NCBI GenBank assembly: GCA_025360565.1
Contig: JANYBY010000427.1
Span: 1 to 5,253 of the forward strand
Source of the DNA: Bacteroidota bacterium
GTDB lineage: Bacteria; Bacteroidota; Bacteroidia; B-17B0; Aurantibacillaceae
DNA length: 5,253 nt
Direction of reading: 5' to 3'
Part shown: positions 1-5,253 of the stretch, one piece after another
Position numbering within the stretch: the first letter of the stretch is position 1
Layout of the letters: the number at the start of each line of letters is the position of its first letter
Made by a program: the position numbers and the translations under genes
Notes under the pieces: generated by a model
Database searches by the model: none
Told to the model about the DNA's origin: nothing
Seen by the model: only the letters and a program-made list of their open reading frames with translations

Positions 1-102
1 TTTTGTGCAGCGAAGCGAAACAAAAAAAGCCGGAGCGAAGCGGAGCCCGTAGCAGCCCGCCCGCCTGCCCGCCGAATTTTTTGATGCAGGCGGAGGCGCC
101 CA
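1..102. repeat. GC-rich intergenic repeat-like block, probably truncated by the window edge
   Basis: This block is strikingly GC-rich next to the AT-rich DNA around it and carries no ORF. It contains two direct copies of AGCGAAGCG (9-17 and 34-42), an inverted pair TTTTGT (1-6) / ACAAAA (20-25), and a perfect 8-bp inverted repeat CCGCCTGC (61-68) / GCAGGCGG (86-93). Read on the minus strand, it begins TTTGGGCGCC, passes through the hairpin to CGGGCTGC, and ends with TTTCGCTTCGC flanked by T- and A-runs. From memory, dispersed intergenic repeats of many Bacteroidota have this same order of parts (TGGGCG, a variable stem, CGGGCT, then a TTTCGCTTCGC hairpin). That match is recollection, not a search. 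The element probably continues beyond base 1. Its function is unknown; it lies downstream of the secreted-protein gene and could act at the 3' end of that transcript. Confidence 0.6.
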
Positions 103-138
103 AATAATAAAAAAAAATACTTTTTGAGGGACGACTAA

Positions 139-759
139 TTACTGTTTATAAGCGGCTTTTACCTTCCCGCTGAAAGGGTCAATGGTTACATGGTGCTCAA
201 TGTTCCGGTCTTCGTTCTCGCTTTTAGGATTAGGGTCGGGGTAACTGTAGCCAAAATGCCAGCAAAAACTATCGTAATACAAAACAAATTTTCCTTCCAC
301 TTTATTTATATGCTTTTTCATAATGGAATCGGTCTCCAAGGCAATTGCGAGCGCGGCCTTATAATTAATTATCTTTAACCCGTCTGTTTTAGTGTTTGGC
401 GGCAGATCGGTTTTACCAAACCTTAAAAATGAACCTGATTGAACCTTGCCCTTACCGTTAAAAACAGAATAAATAAAGGTTAACGGAACAGCAGCCTCTT
501 TAACCGTTGGATATGAAAAAACATAATCTAGTTTAAAATCCAAACGTTTTTCGTTATTGCCAAAAGTAATTTTTGCCCCTGAGCTTTTTTTAAATTTTAC
601 ACAGGTTAAAAATTGCGCTTTACCAATCTCTGAAACAAACAGTTTATCGCAGATCTTTTTAATACTATCGGGCACAGCAATTTCAGTGGTATTTTTTTGG
701 GAATAACCTACCGAAGCAGAAAATGTAAAAAACAGGAATAAATAAAATTTTGAGCGCAT
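139..759 (-). CDS. Secreted protein of unknown function, possibly PepSY-like at the C-terminus
   Basis: I do not recognise this 206-residue protein as a named family. It starts at ATG (759-757) and ends at TAA. Residues 1-20 form a classic Sec signal peptide: Arg3 and Lys4, a Phe/Leu-rich core (residues 5-13), then SASVGYS followed by Gln21, the usual cleavage style in Bacteroidota. There is no lipobox cysteine, so the mature protein should be periplasmic or exported and soluble. The rest has no transmembrane segment. The C-terminal part has a helix-like Ala-rich stretch (about 134-150), a Trp-containing strand (about 157-170, with CWHFGY) and an ending VTIDPFSGKVKAAY (191-204). This last motif resembles the terminal 'D..TGkv' strand of PepSY-type domains, but the similarity is weak and inferred. 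The gene stands apart from the glycosylase gene upstream (161-base gap with a repeat), so it is probably transcribed on its own. Confidence 0.85.
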   Translation of the reverse strand: MRSKFYLFLFFTFSASVGYSQKNTTEIAVPDSIKKICDKLFVSEIGKAQFLTCVKFKKSSGAKITFGNNEKRLDFKLDYVFSYPTVKEAAVPLTFIYSVFNGKGKVQSGSFLRFGKTDLPPNTKTDGLKIINYKAALAIALETDSIMKKHINKVEGKFVLYYDSFCWHFGYSYPDPNPKSENEDRNIEHHVTIDPFSGKVKAAYKQ

Positions 760-774
760 AAAATAATTTCGGGA

Positions 775-805
775 GGAAATTACTACATTTTTTTGGGATG
801 GTCAA
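775..805 (-). promoter_or_regulatory. Candidate Bacteroidota-type promoter for the secreted-protein gene
   Basis: Reading the minus strand, TTGAC (805-801) is followed 20 bases after its TTG by TAATTTCC (782-775), which partly matches the phylum's -7 consensus TAnnTTTG (4 of 6 fixed bases). The box ends 15 bases before the ATG at 759. Spacing and position fit a promoter, but the -7 match is imperfect and this AT-rich DNA gives chance hits easily. Confidence 0.25.
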
Positions 806-817
806 CCCCTTGGTGAA

Positions 818-897
818 GTCATTCCGAGGGACGAGGAATCTGTTCTAAACAATGCTAATCAGCAGTCCAGAATGGATCCTTCCTTCGTCAGCATGAC
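818..897. repeat. 80-bp imperfect inverted-repeat element
   Basis: The two 24-base ends are related inverted copies. The left arm (818-841) begins GTCATTCCGA. The right arm (874-897), read on the minus strand, begins GTCATGCTGA. Aligned without gaps, 16 of 24 positions agree, and two of the mismatches become G:T pairs if the arms fold. The 32-base centre includes a small hairpin, TGCT-AATC-AGCA (853-864). Both arms resemble GTCATTCCGA..GAGGAATCT and GTCATGCTGA..GAAG sequences that I recall as scattered intergenic repeats in Bacteroidota; I could not search for this. No transposase lies nearby, so it would be a non-autonomous or REP-like element. It begins 23 bases after the glycosylase stop codon and could also form a structured 3' end of that transcript, though no T-tract follows. 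Confidence 0.6.
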
Positions 898-920
898 GGT
901 GAAGAAGGTGGTGGGGCGGT

Positions 921-1532
921 CTATTTGTCATCCTTATGCCGCCAAATGTATTTACAAGCAAGGGTGCGGTAGGGCCTCCATTTTTCACTTACGGCTTGCA
1001 TTTCGGCGTACAGTTCTTTTTTATTTTCTGATTTAAGCTTGTATAATTTTTTCATGCCGTTCTGAATTCCCAAGTCATCTTTAGGAAAAACATCTTCGCG
1101 GTTGAGCGAAAACATTAATATCATTTCAACCGTCCATCTGCCAACGCCTTTTATTTGTACCAAATATTCTATTAACTCTTCGTCAGGTTTTAATTTAAGT
1201 TGATGATAGTTTAAACTTTGCTCAATAGAAAACTTGGCTATATTTTTTATGTAACCCGCTTTTTGATAAGATAAACCAGCCGAACGTAATTTTTCGTCGC
1301 TTATTTTTAAAACCAATTTTGCGTGCGGGTATTCATCTTTAAATAATTTTAAAACCCTATCCCAAATGGTTTGTGCGGCTTTTACCGAGAGCTGTTGACC
1401 CGCAATGGCTCGCAACAACATAAAATACAGATCTTCTTCCTTAGTGGATTTTAAAATGCCGACTTTTTCAATAACTTTTTTTAGAGCTTTGTCTTTTTTT
1501 AAATGTTCTATTTGTTTGGAGTAGGTGGACAC
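921..1532 (-). CDS. AlkA-type DNA-3-methyladenine glycosylase (HhH-GPD family)
   Basis: This 203-residue protein is predicted to remove alkylated bases such as 3-methyladenine from DNA, opening base excision repair. The HhH-GPD core is clear: LRAIAGQQLSVKAA (40-53) is the typical first-helix motif, and the helix-hairpin-helix LVQIKGVGRWTVEMIL (124-139) is followed by DVFPKDDLGI (147-156). By spacing, Asp153 matches the catalytic Asp238 of E. coli AlkA: both have 25 residues from the first Gly of the hairpin to the second Asp. Only one cysteine is present (193), so the iron-sulphur cluster of the Nth/MutY branch is absent. It lacks AlkA's N-terminal domain, as is usual for the short family members. 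The start is GTG (1532-1530): an in-frame TAA lies two codons upstream, and the first internal Met (38) would delete the N-terminal helices. Sixty-one bases separate it from the upstream membrane-protein gene, so co-transcription is possible but not tight. Confidence 0.92.
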   Translation of the reverse strand: MSTYSKQIEHLKKDKALKKVIEKVGILKSTKEEDLYFMLLRAIAGQQLSVKAAQTIWDRVLKLFKDEYPHAKLVLKISDEKLRSAGLSYQKAGYIKNIAKFSIEQSLNYHQLKLKPDEELIEYLVQIKGVGRWTVEMILMFSLNREDVFPKDDLGIQNGMKKLYKLKSENKKELYAEMQAVSEKWRPYRTLACKYIWRHKDDK

Positions 1533-1536
1533 AAGT

Positions 1537-1569
1537 TAAAAGTAAGAAGAAATGCCGTTCCCTTTTCAA
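1537..1569 (-). promoter_or_regulatory. Weak candidate promoter directly before the glycosylase gene
   Basis: On the minus strand, TTG (1569-1567) is followed 22 bases later by TACTTTTA (1544-1537), which matches 5 of the 6 fixed bases of the Bacteroidota -7 consensus TAnnTTTG. The box ends only 4 bases before the GTG start, so a transcript starting there would be nearly or wholly leaderless. The sequence is AT-rich and the match may be chance. Confidence 0.2.
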
Positions 1570-1593
1570 TTTAATTAATAAATGTTGCGTGTA

Positions 1594-1833
1594 TTATTTT
1601 AAAAACCTTTTGAGATAAAGTAAAATTGTGGCAAGTAAAGCTCCAAAGATAATAACCGATGGTCCAGTCACGACGAAATCTTGCCTAATACTGCCTCGCC
1701 CTTTGAAATAGCCAAGGTCAGTCTGATCAGTCAAAGTCATTATAATACCGGCAATAATTATTGTAAGGGAAAGGATAAAGGGAATCATAAAGTGAGCTTT
1801 AAAAGGTTTGTATTTCTGTCGTTCTCTTGACAT
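1594..1833 (-). CDS. Small two-helix inner-membrane protein of unknown function
   Basis: I do not recognise this 79-residue protein. It has a basic N-terminus (MSRERQKYKPFKAH), a first hydrophobic helix at about residues 16-35, a short polar loop (about 36-54, with TDQTDLGYFKGRGSIRQD), a second helix at about 55-74, and a basic tail, KRFLK. The positive-inside rule places both ends in the cytoplasm and the loop in the periplasm. The start is ATG (1833-1831); an in-frame TAA lies four codons upstream, and the next Met (16) lies at the edge of the first helix. The gap to the SpoIID gene upstream is 39 bases and is filled with a 7-bp degenerate repeat, one further copy of which falls in codons 2-4. 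It could belong to the same transcript as the upstream operon. Its length and two clean helices argue for a real gene, but no function can be inferred. Confidence 0.7.
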   Translation of the reverse strand: MSRERQKYKPFKAHFMIPFILSLTIIIAGIIMTLTDQTDLGYFKGRGSIRQDFVVTGPSVIIFGALLATILLYLKRFLK

Positions 1834-1870
1834 ATCTTGTATCTCTTAAGTCTTGTGTCTTGACTCTTTA
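1824..1870 (-). repeat. Degenerate 7-bp tandem repeat (NNAAGAN) between two genes
   Basis: On the minus strand, four contiguous heptamers lie in register: TAAAGAG (1870-1864), TCAAGAC (1863-1857), ACAAGAC (1856-1850) and TTAAGAG (1849-1843). After a 2-base slip comes ACAAGAT (1840-1834), then the ATG of the small membrane protein, then TCAAGAG (1830-1824) within codons 2-4. All six share AAGA at positions 3-6. The array occupies nearly the whole gap after the SpoIID stop codon (TAG, 1875-1873). A role is not evident; copy-number change would alter the leader length of the downstream gene. Confidence 0.55.
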
Positions 1871-1872
1871 CG

Positions 1873-3057
1873 CTACTCGTCCTTAAAAAAATTAAGTTTA
1901 CGCATATCTATCAGCTGAATATTCCGGTAATAAAAATTTAAAATATCGCCGTATTTATACCCCATTTTACACATGCGCATCGCTCCTTCCTGGCACATGC
2001 CCAGCCCGTGCCCGTAGCCTTTTCCTTTAAAAATGATACTATCCTTATTAATTTCGCTGATACTAAAAAAAGTGGATTTTAACTGAAGATCCAGACGAAT
2101 GTTTTTTAATGGGATGCGCGTGTTGCTACATTCTAAATAAACTTTTCTTTGGTCTTGTTTAAAGTTAACGGCTGATGCCTTGGCTTCGGGTTTATCGGTT
2201 GAGCAATTGTGTTTTAATTTTAAGTACGTGAGCCAATCATCGGTTAACATTCTTCGTTCCCATTTAGAGTTTGGCATTTTTGTACTAAAAGTATCGTTTG
2301 TACTGCGTAAATAATTAGTGTATGCACCCCAAACATCTTCGCTGTTGGCGGTTTGCCCGCCGCTGTTACTGTGAAAAGCGGCCACAATTAAATTTAAACT
2401 TTCATCCACCACCACTTTACCTTTTGTTTCTTCAATAGCATTATAAATAGTAAGATCTTTTGGTTTGCCGTAATACGCCTGGCAATGCACCTGATCGCAC
2501 AAACTAAAGCCTTCGAGCACATGTTTGTTTATATGTGCTAAAGCAAAGGTGCGCGCCAAAATAGCCTGCACTTTGTAAAACTCAAGCGTTGATTTTGATC
2601 CGGCTTCCGCTTCAGTAACTCCGGCAATATAATTATCTAAAATTATTTCATTTATAACCCTTATATAACCTTCGGAAATACTAAAGCTCAAATTGTTCTG
2701 ATAGATTCTCGCTTTCCTATCGGGATTTAGTAGTTTTACTTTTACTTCTCCCAGATCATCGCCAACCAATTTTAAATATTTAAAACTGCCTAATAATTTT
2801 TCGTTTTGTTTTACTTCAATGCTATCGCCTTTTAAAACAAATTTTAAAACGGTTTCCCCTTTTGTTTCAAGCAGAACATTCCCATCGCCCATTAATTTGT
2901 AAGAACCCGCGTTAACAGTGGCTTGTATGGCATTTATCTTTAAATGAGCAAAGGCTCTTATCTGTAAAGTATCGGTTGGAATAAAGAACGAGGTTAAAGC
3001 CAATAATAAAATTATCGGGAGGATAAAAAAACGAATTATATTTTTTGCTTTAAACAT
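1873..3057 (-). CDS. SpoIID-domain protein, predicted peptidoglycan lytic transglycosylase
   Basis: This 394-residue protein is predicted to cleave peptidoglycan glycan strands outside the inner membrane; characterised SpoIID enzymes act on strands stripped of stem peptides. Residues 7-26 form a hydrophobic signal or anchor segment. Residues about 35-125 are a strand-rich region like the N-terminal part of other SpoIID/LytB proteins. The SpoIID core follows: LDNYIAGVTEAEAG (140-153) with Glu151 at the catalytic Glu position, KVQAILARTFAL (162-173), CDQVHCQAYYG (187-197), the motif that carries zinc ligands in clostridial SpoIID, HSNSGGQT (229-236), and GYGHGLGMCQEGAM (347-360), followed by the Y..IL.FYY ending. 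No key residue is missing. A roughly 60-residue insertion-like stretch (about 275-335) with Cys285 and Cys310 separates the last two motifs. The ATG (3057-3055) overlaps the lpxB stop by one base (TAATG). As the organism appears Gram-negative, a sporulation role is unlikely; wall remodelling is the better guess. Confidence 0.88.
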   Translation of the reverse strand: MFKAKNIIRFFILPIILLLALTSFFIPTDTLQIRAFAHLKINAIQATVNAGSYKLMGDGNVLLETKGETVLKFVLKGDSIEVKQNEKLLGSFKYLKLVGDDLGEVKVKLLNPDRKARIYQNNLSFSISEGYIRVINEIILDNYIAGVTEAEAGSKSTLEFYKVQAILARTFALAHINKHVLEGFSLCDQVHCQAYYGKPKDLTIYNAIEETKGKVVVDESLNLIVAAFHSNSGGQTANSEDVWGAYTNYLRSTNDTFSTKMPNSKWERRMLTDDWLTYLKLKHNCSTDKPEAKASAVNFKQDQRKVYLECSNTRIPLKNIRLDLQLKSTFFSISEINKDSIIFKGKGYGHGLGMCQEGAMRMCKMGYKYGDILNFYYRNIQLIDMRKLNFFKDE

Positions 3058-4184
3058 TAATTTTTTTGCGATACATCTTTAAAAACTTCCATGGCCAATC
3101 GTTTAGATGCGCCAATACCACCAAGGTTATTTTTTAATATGTTATAATTACTTAAAATGGCATCTCGGTATGGTTTATCGTTCAATAATTTTTCCAACTC
3201 ATCCGAAATGTTTTTTGTGGTCAGGTCGTTTTGAACCAATTCTTTTACCACCGGCTCATCCATAATTAAATTGGGCAAACTAATGTATTTTGTGTTAACC
3301 AGCATTTTCGCGATCTTAAAAGATAAGCCGCCCCCCTTATAACAAACAACCTGAGGCAAATTGAACAAAGCGCTCTCAAGGGTTGAAGTGCCGGATTTAA
3401 TAATACCAGCAACTGCATATGTCATCAACTCATAGGTTTGATTAAACACCACTTTAATATTTTTTTCTTTCAATGGTTCAAAATAAGCTTTTGGTAAATT
3501 GGTTGCACCTGCAACTACAAATTGGTAGTCTTTAAATTGCAAAGTCACCTGTATCATTATTTTCAGCATGCGCTCAATTTCCTGCACGCGACTACCCGGA
3601 AGCACCGCTATTATTGGCTTTTGCGACAAGCCATTTTCTTTAATAAATTGTTCTTTGGTTTTTAAGCTGTCTTTTTTCTGTTCAATGGCATCTATCAATG
3701 GGTGTCCAACAAAATAAACTTTAAGATCGTGTTTTTTATAAAAGGCTTCTTCAAAAGGTAAGATCACAAATAATTTATTGGTATATTTTTTTATTATTTC
3801 AACCCGACCTTCTTTCCAGGCCCAAACAGTGGGCGAAATATAATAATCTACTTTTATTCCGTTCTCATGTGCCCATTTTGCCATGCGCAAATTAAAACCG
3901 GGATAATCAACCAGCACTAACAGATCGGGCTTATACCGGAGGATGTCTGCCTTAACTATTTTAAAATTTTTTTGAATGGTTCCAATATTTTTTAAAACAT
4001 CAATAAATCCCATGAACGCCATTTGATTAATGTGAATGGCCGCTTTTTTTCCGGTCACTTCCTGCATCAGATCGCCGCCCGTAAAAGCAAAGTCCGCGCT
4101 TTTATCCAATGCAATCAACTCTCTCATGCAATTGCCCGCATGTAAGTCGCCACTGGCTTCTCCGGCTATAAAATAATACTTCAA
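3057..4184 (-). CDS. lpxB: Lipid-A-disaccharide synthase LpxB
   Basis: LpxB (EC 2.4.1.182) joins UDP-2,3-diacylglucosamine and 2,3-diacylglucosamine-1-phosphate (lipid X) to make the beta-1,6-linked disaccharide core of lipid A at the cytoplasmic face of the inner membrane. At 375 residues it has the normal family length. Visible signatures are GEASGD (8-13), MAFMGFIDVL (55-64), VDYPGFN (92-98), YISPTVWAWKEGRVEII (115-131), ILPFEEAFY (141-149), VGHPLID (159-165), LPGSR (195-199), SGTSTLE (264-270) and YISLPNLI (300-307). Asp93 and Arg199 align with Asp98 and Arg201, known to be important in E. coli LpxB. The start must be TTG (4184-4182): an in-frame TAA is three codons upstream, no ATG or GTG lies between, and the next Met (20) would remove GEASGD. 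One base separates it from the upstream membrane-protein stop, and its TAA overlaps the SpoIID-gene ATG. Co-transcription with both is very likely. Confidence 0.97.
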   Translation of the reverse strand: MKYYFIAGEASGDLHAGNCMRELIALDKSADFAFTGGDLMQEVTGKKAAIHINQMAFMGFIDVLKNIGTIQKNFKIVKADILRYKPDLLVLVDYPGFNLRMAKWAHENGIKVDYYISPTVWAWKEGRVEIIKKYTNKLFVILPFEEAFYKKHDLKVYFVGHPLIDAIEQKKDSLKTKEQFIKENGLSQKPIIAVLPGSRVQEIERMLKIMIQVTLQFKDYQFVVAGATNLPKAYFEPLKEKNIKVVFNQTYELMTYAVAGIIKSGTSTLESALFNLPQVVCYKGGGLSFKIAKMLVNTKYISLPNLIMDEPVVKELVQNDLTTKNISDELEKLLNDKPYRDAILSNYNILKNNLGGIGASKRLAMEVFKDVSQKN

Positions 4185-4185
4185 A

Positions 4186-4503
4186 TTATATTAATTCAGG
4201 TTCCATATAATAACTTACATAAGCCACAAGCGCTACATAAATTACCACGCTTACAATAATGCCTTTATTGAACTTGTCAATTTTTTTGGTGATGCCGAAA
4301 TAGAACAATATTAAATTCCCTAGCCCGCACATTTTAATTACGCTGCTTAATAACTGTCCGTTTATTAAATATCTTAAAAATCCTTTAGGGAAATTTAATT
4401 GATGGTGAAAGAACATCCAGTAAAAGAAAAAAACGAGCAGAGGAAAAATGATTCCGATCGCAAGGCCTTTCCAAAAGCCATCTATTTTTTCTATCCACGT
4501 CAT
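4186..4503 (-). CDS. Small three-helix membrane protein between surE and lpxB
   Basis: I cannot assign this 105-residue protein to a named family. Three hydrophobic segments are visible at about residues 12-32 (Phe-rich), 51-70 and 81-99. Between helix 1 and helix 2 lies HHQLNFPKGFLRYLINGQ (33-50), and between helices 2 and 3 the basic stretch TKKIDKFNK (72-80). The charge pattern suggests a cytoplasmic N-terminus, a cytoplasmic loop 72-80 and a periplasmic or membrane-edge C-terminus ending YMEPELI. The ATG (4503-4501) overlaps the surE TGA in an ATGA junction, and its TAA ends one base before the lpxB start. That spacing means it is translated with both neighbours and is not a chance ORF. 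Being bound into a lipid A gene string makes an envelope role plausible, but this is inference from position only. Confidence 0.85.
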   Translation of the reverse strand: MTWIEKIDGFWKGLAIGIIFPLLVFFFYWMFFHHQLNFPKGFLRYLINGQLLSSVIKMCGLGNLILFYFGITKKIDKFNKGIIVSVVIYVALVAYVSYYMEPELI

Positions 4504-5253
4504 TTTTCTTCTAAAGTTTTAAAATGGTTTAAAAATTTATGCGCCGTCATATCCGCTTGTACGGGCACAACCGAAATGTAACCGTTTGCAAGCGCCCATT
4601 CATCAGTATCTTTTGCTTCTGGTTCAAAGTTTACAAATTCGCCGGTGAGCCAATAATAATTTTTTCCCGATGGATCTTTTCTTTCGTCAAAACGCTCCAC
4701 CCAATTAGCGCTGGCTTGCCTTGCAATTTTTATGCCCTTAATATCATTCGATTTTAATTTGGGAATATTTACATTTAAGCAAACCCCTTTCGGCATTTTA
4801 TTATTGAGTGAGTTTGAAATTATTTGTTTAATAAATTTTTCGGCTTGTGTAAAATCGGCTTCAATACTGTAATCGCACAAACTAAAGCCAATGCTTGAAG
4901 CACCCTCTAAAGCCCCTTCAACCGCGGCACTCATGGTTCCGCTGTAAATTACGTTTATTGAACTGTTACTGCCGTGGTTAATGCCACTTAAAACCAGATC
5001 GGGCTTTTGCTGCAAAATACTATTCACCGCCATCTTCACGCAATCAACGGGAGTGCCGGTGCAAGCGTATTCTAAAAACGAATTATGGTAATTTGTTTTT
5101 TCTATTCTTAAAGTAGAATTAATGGTAATTGCATGTCCCATTCCGCTTTGGGGTTTATCGGGCGCAACCACAACCACTTTACCGAATTGCGAAGCTATTT
5201 TTGCCAAAAATTTTATGCCGGGTGCGTAAACTCCGTCATCATTGGTTACCAGT
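4500..5253 (-). CDS. surE: 5'/3'-nucleotidase SurE (5' end beyond the window)
   Basis: SurE is a metal-dependent phosphatase that acts on nucleoside 5'- and 3'-monophosphates (EC 3.1.3.5) in the cytoplasm and is linked to stationary-phase and stress survival in E. coli. The reading frame stays open to the window edge, where it reads LVTNDDGVYAPGIKFL (first whole codon at 5252), the conserved N-terminal metal-binding motif. Only the initiator and a handful of residues should be missing, as 250 residues are visible and the family is about 250-260 long. In visible numbering the metal ligands are Asp5-Asp6, Ser36 (in PQSGMGHA) and Asn92 (in SGINHGSN); CTGTPVDCVK (64-73) and YSGTMSAAVEG (103-113) are also conserved. 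The TTG at 5207 is an internal Leu, not the start. The TGA (4502-4500) overlaps the next ATG by four bases. The enzyme appears intact. Confidence 0.96.
   Translation of the reverse strand, partial: LVTNDDGVYAPGIKFLAKIASQFGKVVVVAPDKPQSGMGHAITINSTLRIEKTNYHNSFLEYACTGTPVDCVKMAVNSILQQKPDLVLSGINHGSNSSINVIYSGTMSAAVEGALEGASSIGFSLCDYSIEADFTQAEKFIKQIISNSLNNKMPKGVCLNVNIPKLKSNDIKGIKIARQASANWVERFDERKDPSGKNYYWLTGEFVNFEPEAKDTDEWALANGYISVVPVQADMTAHKFLNHFKTLEEK

Noticed and set aside
109..125. Possible rho-independent terminator after the secreted-protein gene (T9 run on the minus strand)
   Set aside because: The only hairpin before the T-run is five A:T pairs around GTA, too weak to call; the strong GC stem lies after the T-run.
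126..134. GAGGGACGA shared with 826-834 in the inverted repeat
   Set aside because: A single 9-base match with unrelated flanks; it could be a decayed repeat remnant but is not supportable alone.
190..378. Plus-strand ORF of 62 codons
   Set aside because: It lies wholly antisense inside the secreted-protein gene and encodes no recognisable motif; a shadow of the opposite strand.
798..848. Tiny plus-strand ORF (16 codons) after a purine-rich GGGAGGA at 771-777
   Set aside because: The spacing from GGGAGGA to the ATG is about 20 bases, the ORF runs into the inverted-repeat arm, and Bacteroidota rarely use Shine-Dalgarno signals.
921..1532. Endonuclease III/MutY-type glycosylase with an iron-sulphur cluster
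   Set aside because: Only one cysteine is present and the post-hairpin spacing matches AlkA, so the cluster-bearing branch is excluded.
4399..4581. Plus-strand ORF of 60 codons
   Set aside because: Antisense to the surE/small membrane-protein junction, low complexity, no family signal.
4539..4757. Plus-strand ORF of 72 codons
   Set aside because: Antisense to the well-supported surE frame; no motif or start-site support.
5205..5207. TTG as the surE start codon
   Set aside because: The conserved VTNDDGVYAPG motif lies upstream in the same open frame and runs to the window edge, so this TTG is an internal leucine.

Overview
The window looks like a chromosomal segment of an AT-rich member of the Bacteroidota (Flavobacteriia- or Sphingobacteriia-like; I cannot name a genus). 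The reasons are the protein sequences, the surE/lpxB neighbourhood, the lack of Shine-Dalgarno sequences before the genes, the '..YSQ' signal-peptide ending typical of this phylum, and intergenic repeats of a style I recall from these genomes. All seven genes lie on the minus strand, so transcription runs from the right edge to the left.

Right part (5253 to 1873): a compact gene string of surE (5' end cut by the window edge), a small three-helix membrane protein, lpxB (lipid-A-disaccharide synthase), and a membrane-anchored or secreted SpoIID-domain protein (predicted peptidoglycan lytic transglycosylase). The junctions are a 4-base ATGA overlap, a 1-base gap and a 1-base TAATG overlap, so these four are almost certainly co-transcribed and translationally coupled. 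lpxB must start with TTG. The string combines nucleotide phosphatase, lipid A synthesis and glycan-strand processing, which suggests an envelope theme.

Middle (1833 to 921): a two-helix small membrane protein, preceded by a degenerate 7-bp tandem repeat that fills the gap after the SpoIID gene, then an AlkA-type DNA-3-methyladenine glycosylase with a GTG start and intact catalytic aspartate.

Left part (920 to 1): an 80-bp imperfect inverted repeat in the gap after the glycosylase gene, a secreted protein of unknown function with a possible PepSY-like C-terminus, and a GC-rich block (1-102) with a hairpin and direct repeats that looks like the edge of a dispersed intergenic repeat. No RNA genes, CRISPR arrays, insertion-sequence genes or convincing rho-independent terminators were found. 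Most of the window is ordinary core genome. The repeats, the unknown membrane protein in the surE-lpxB junction and the SpoIID protein tied to lipid A synthesis deserve the closest look.
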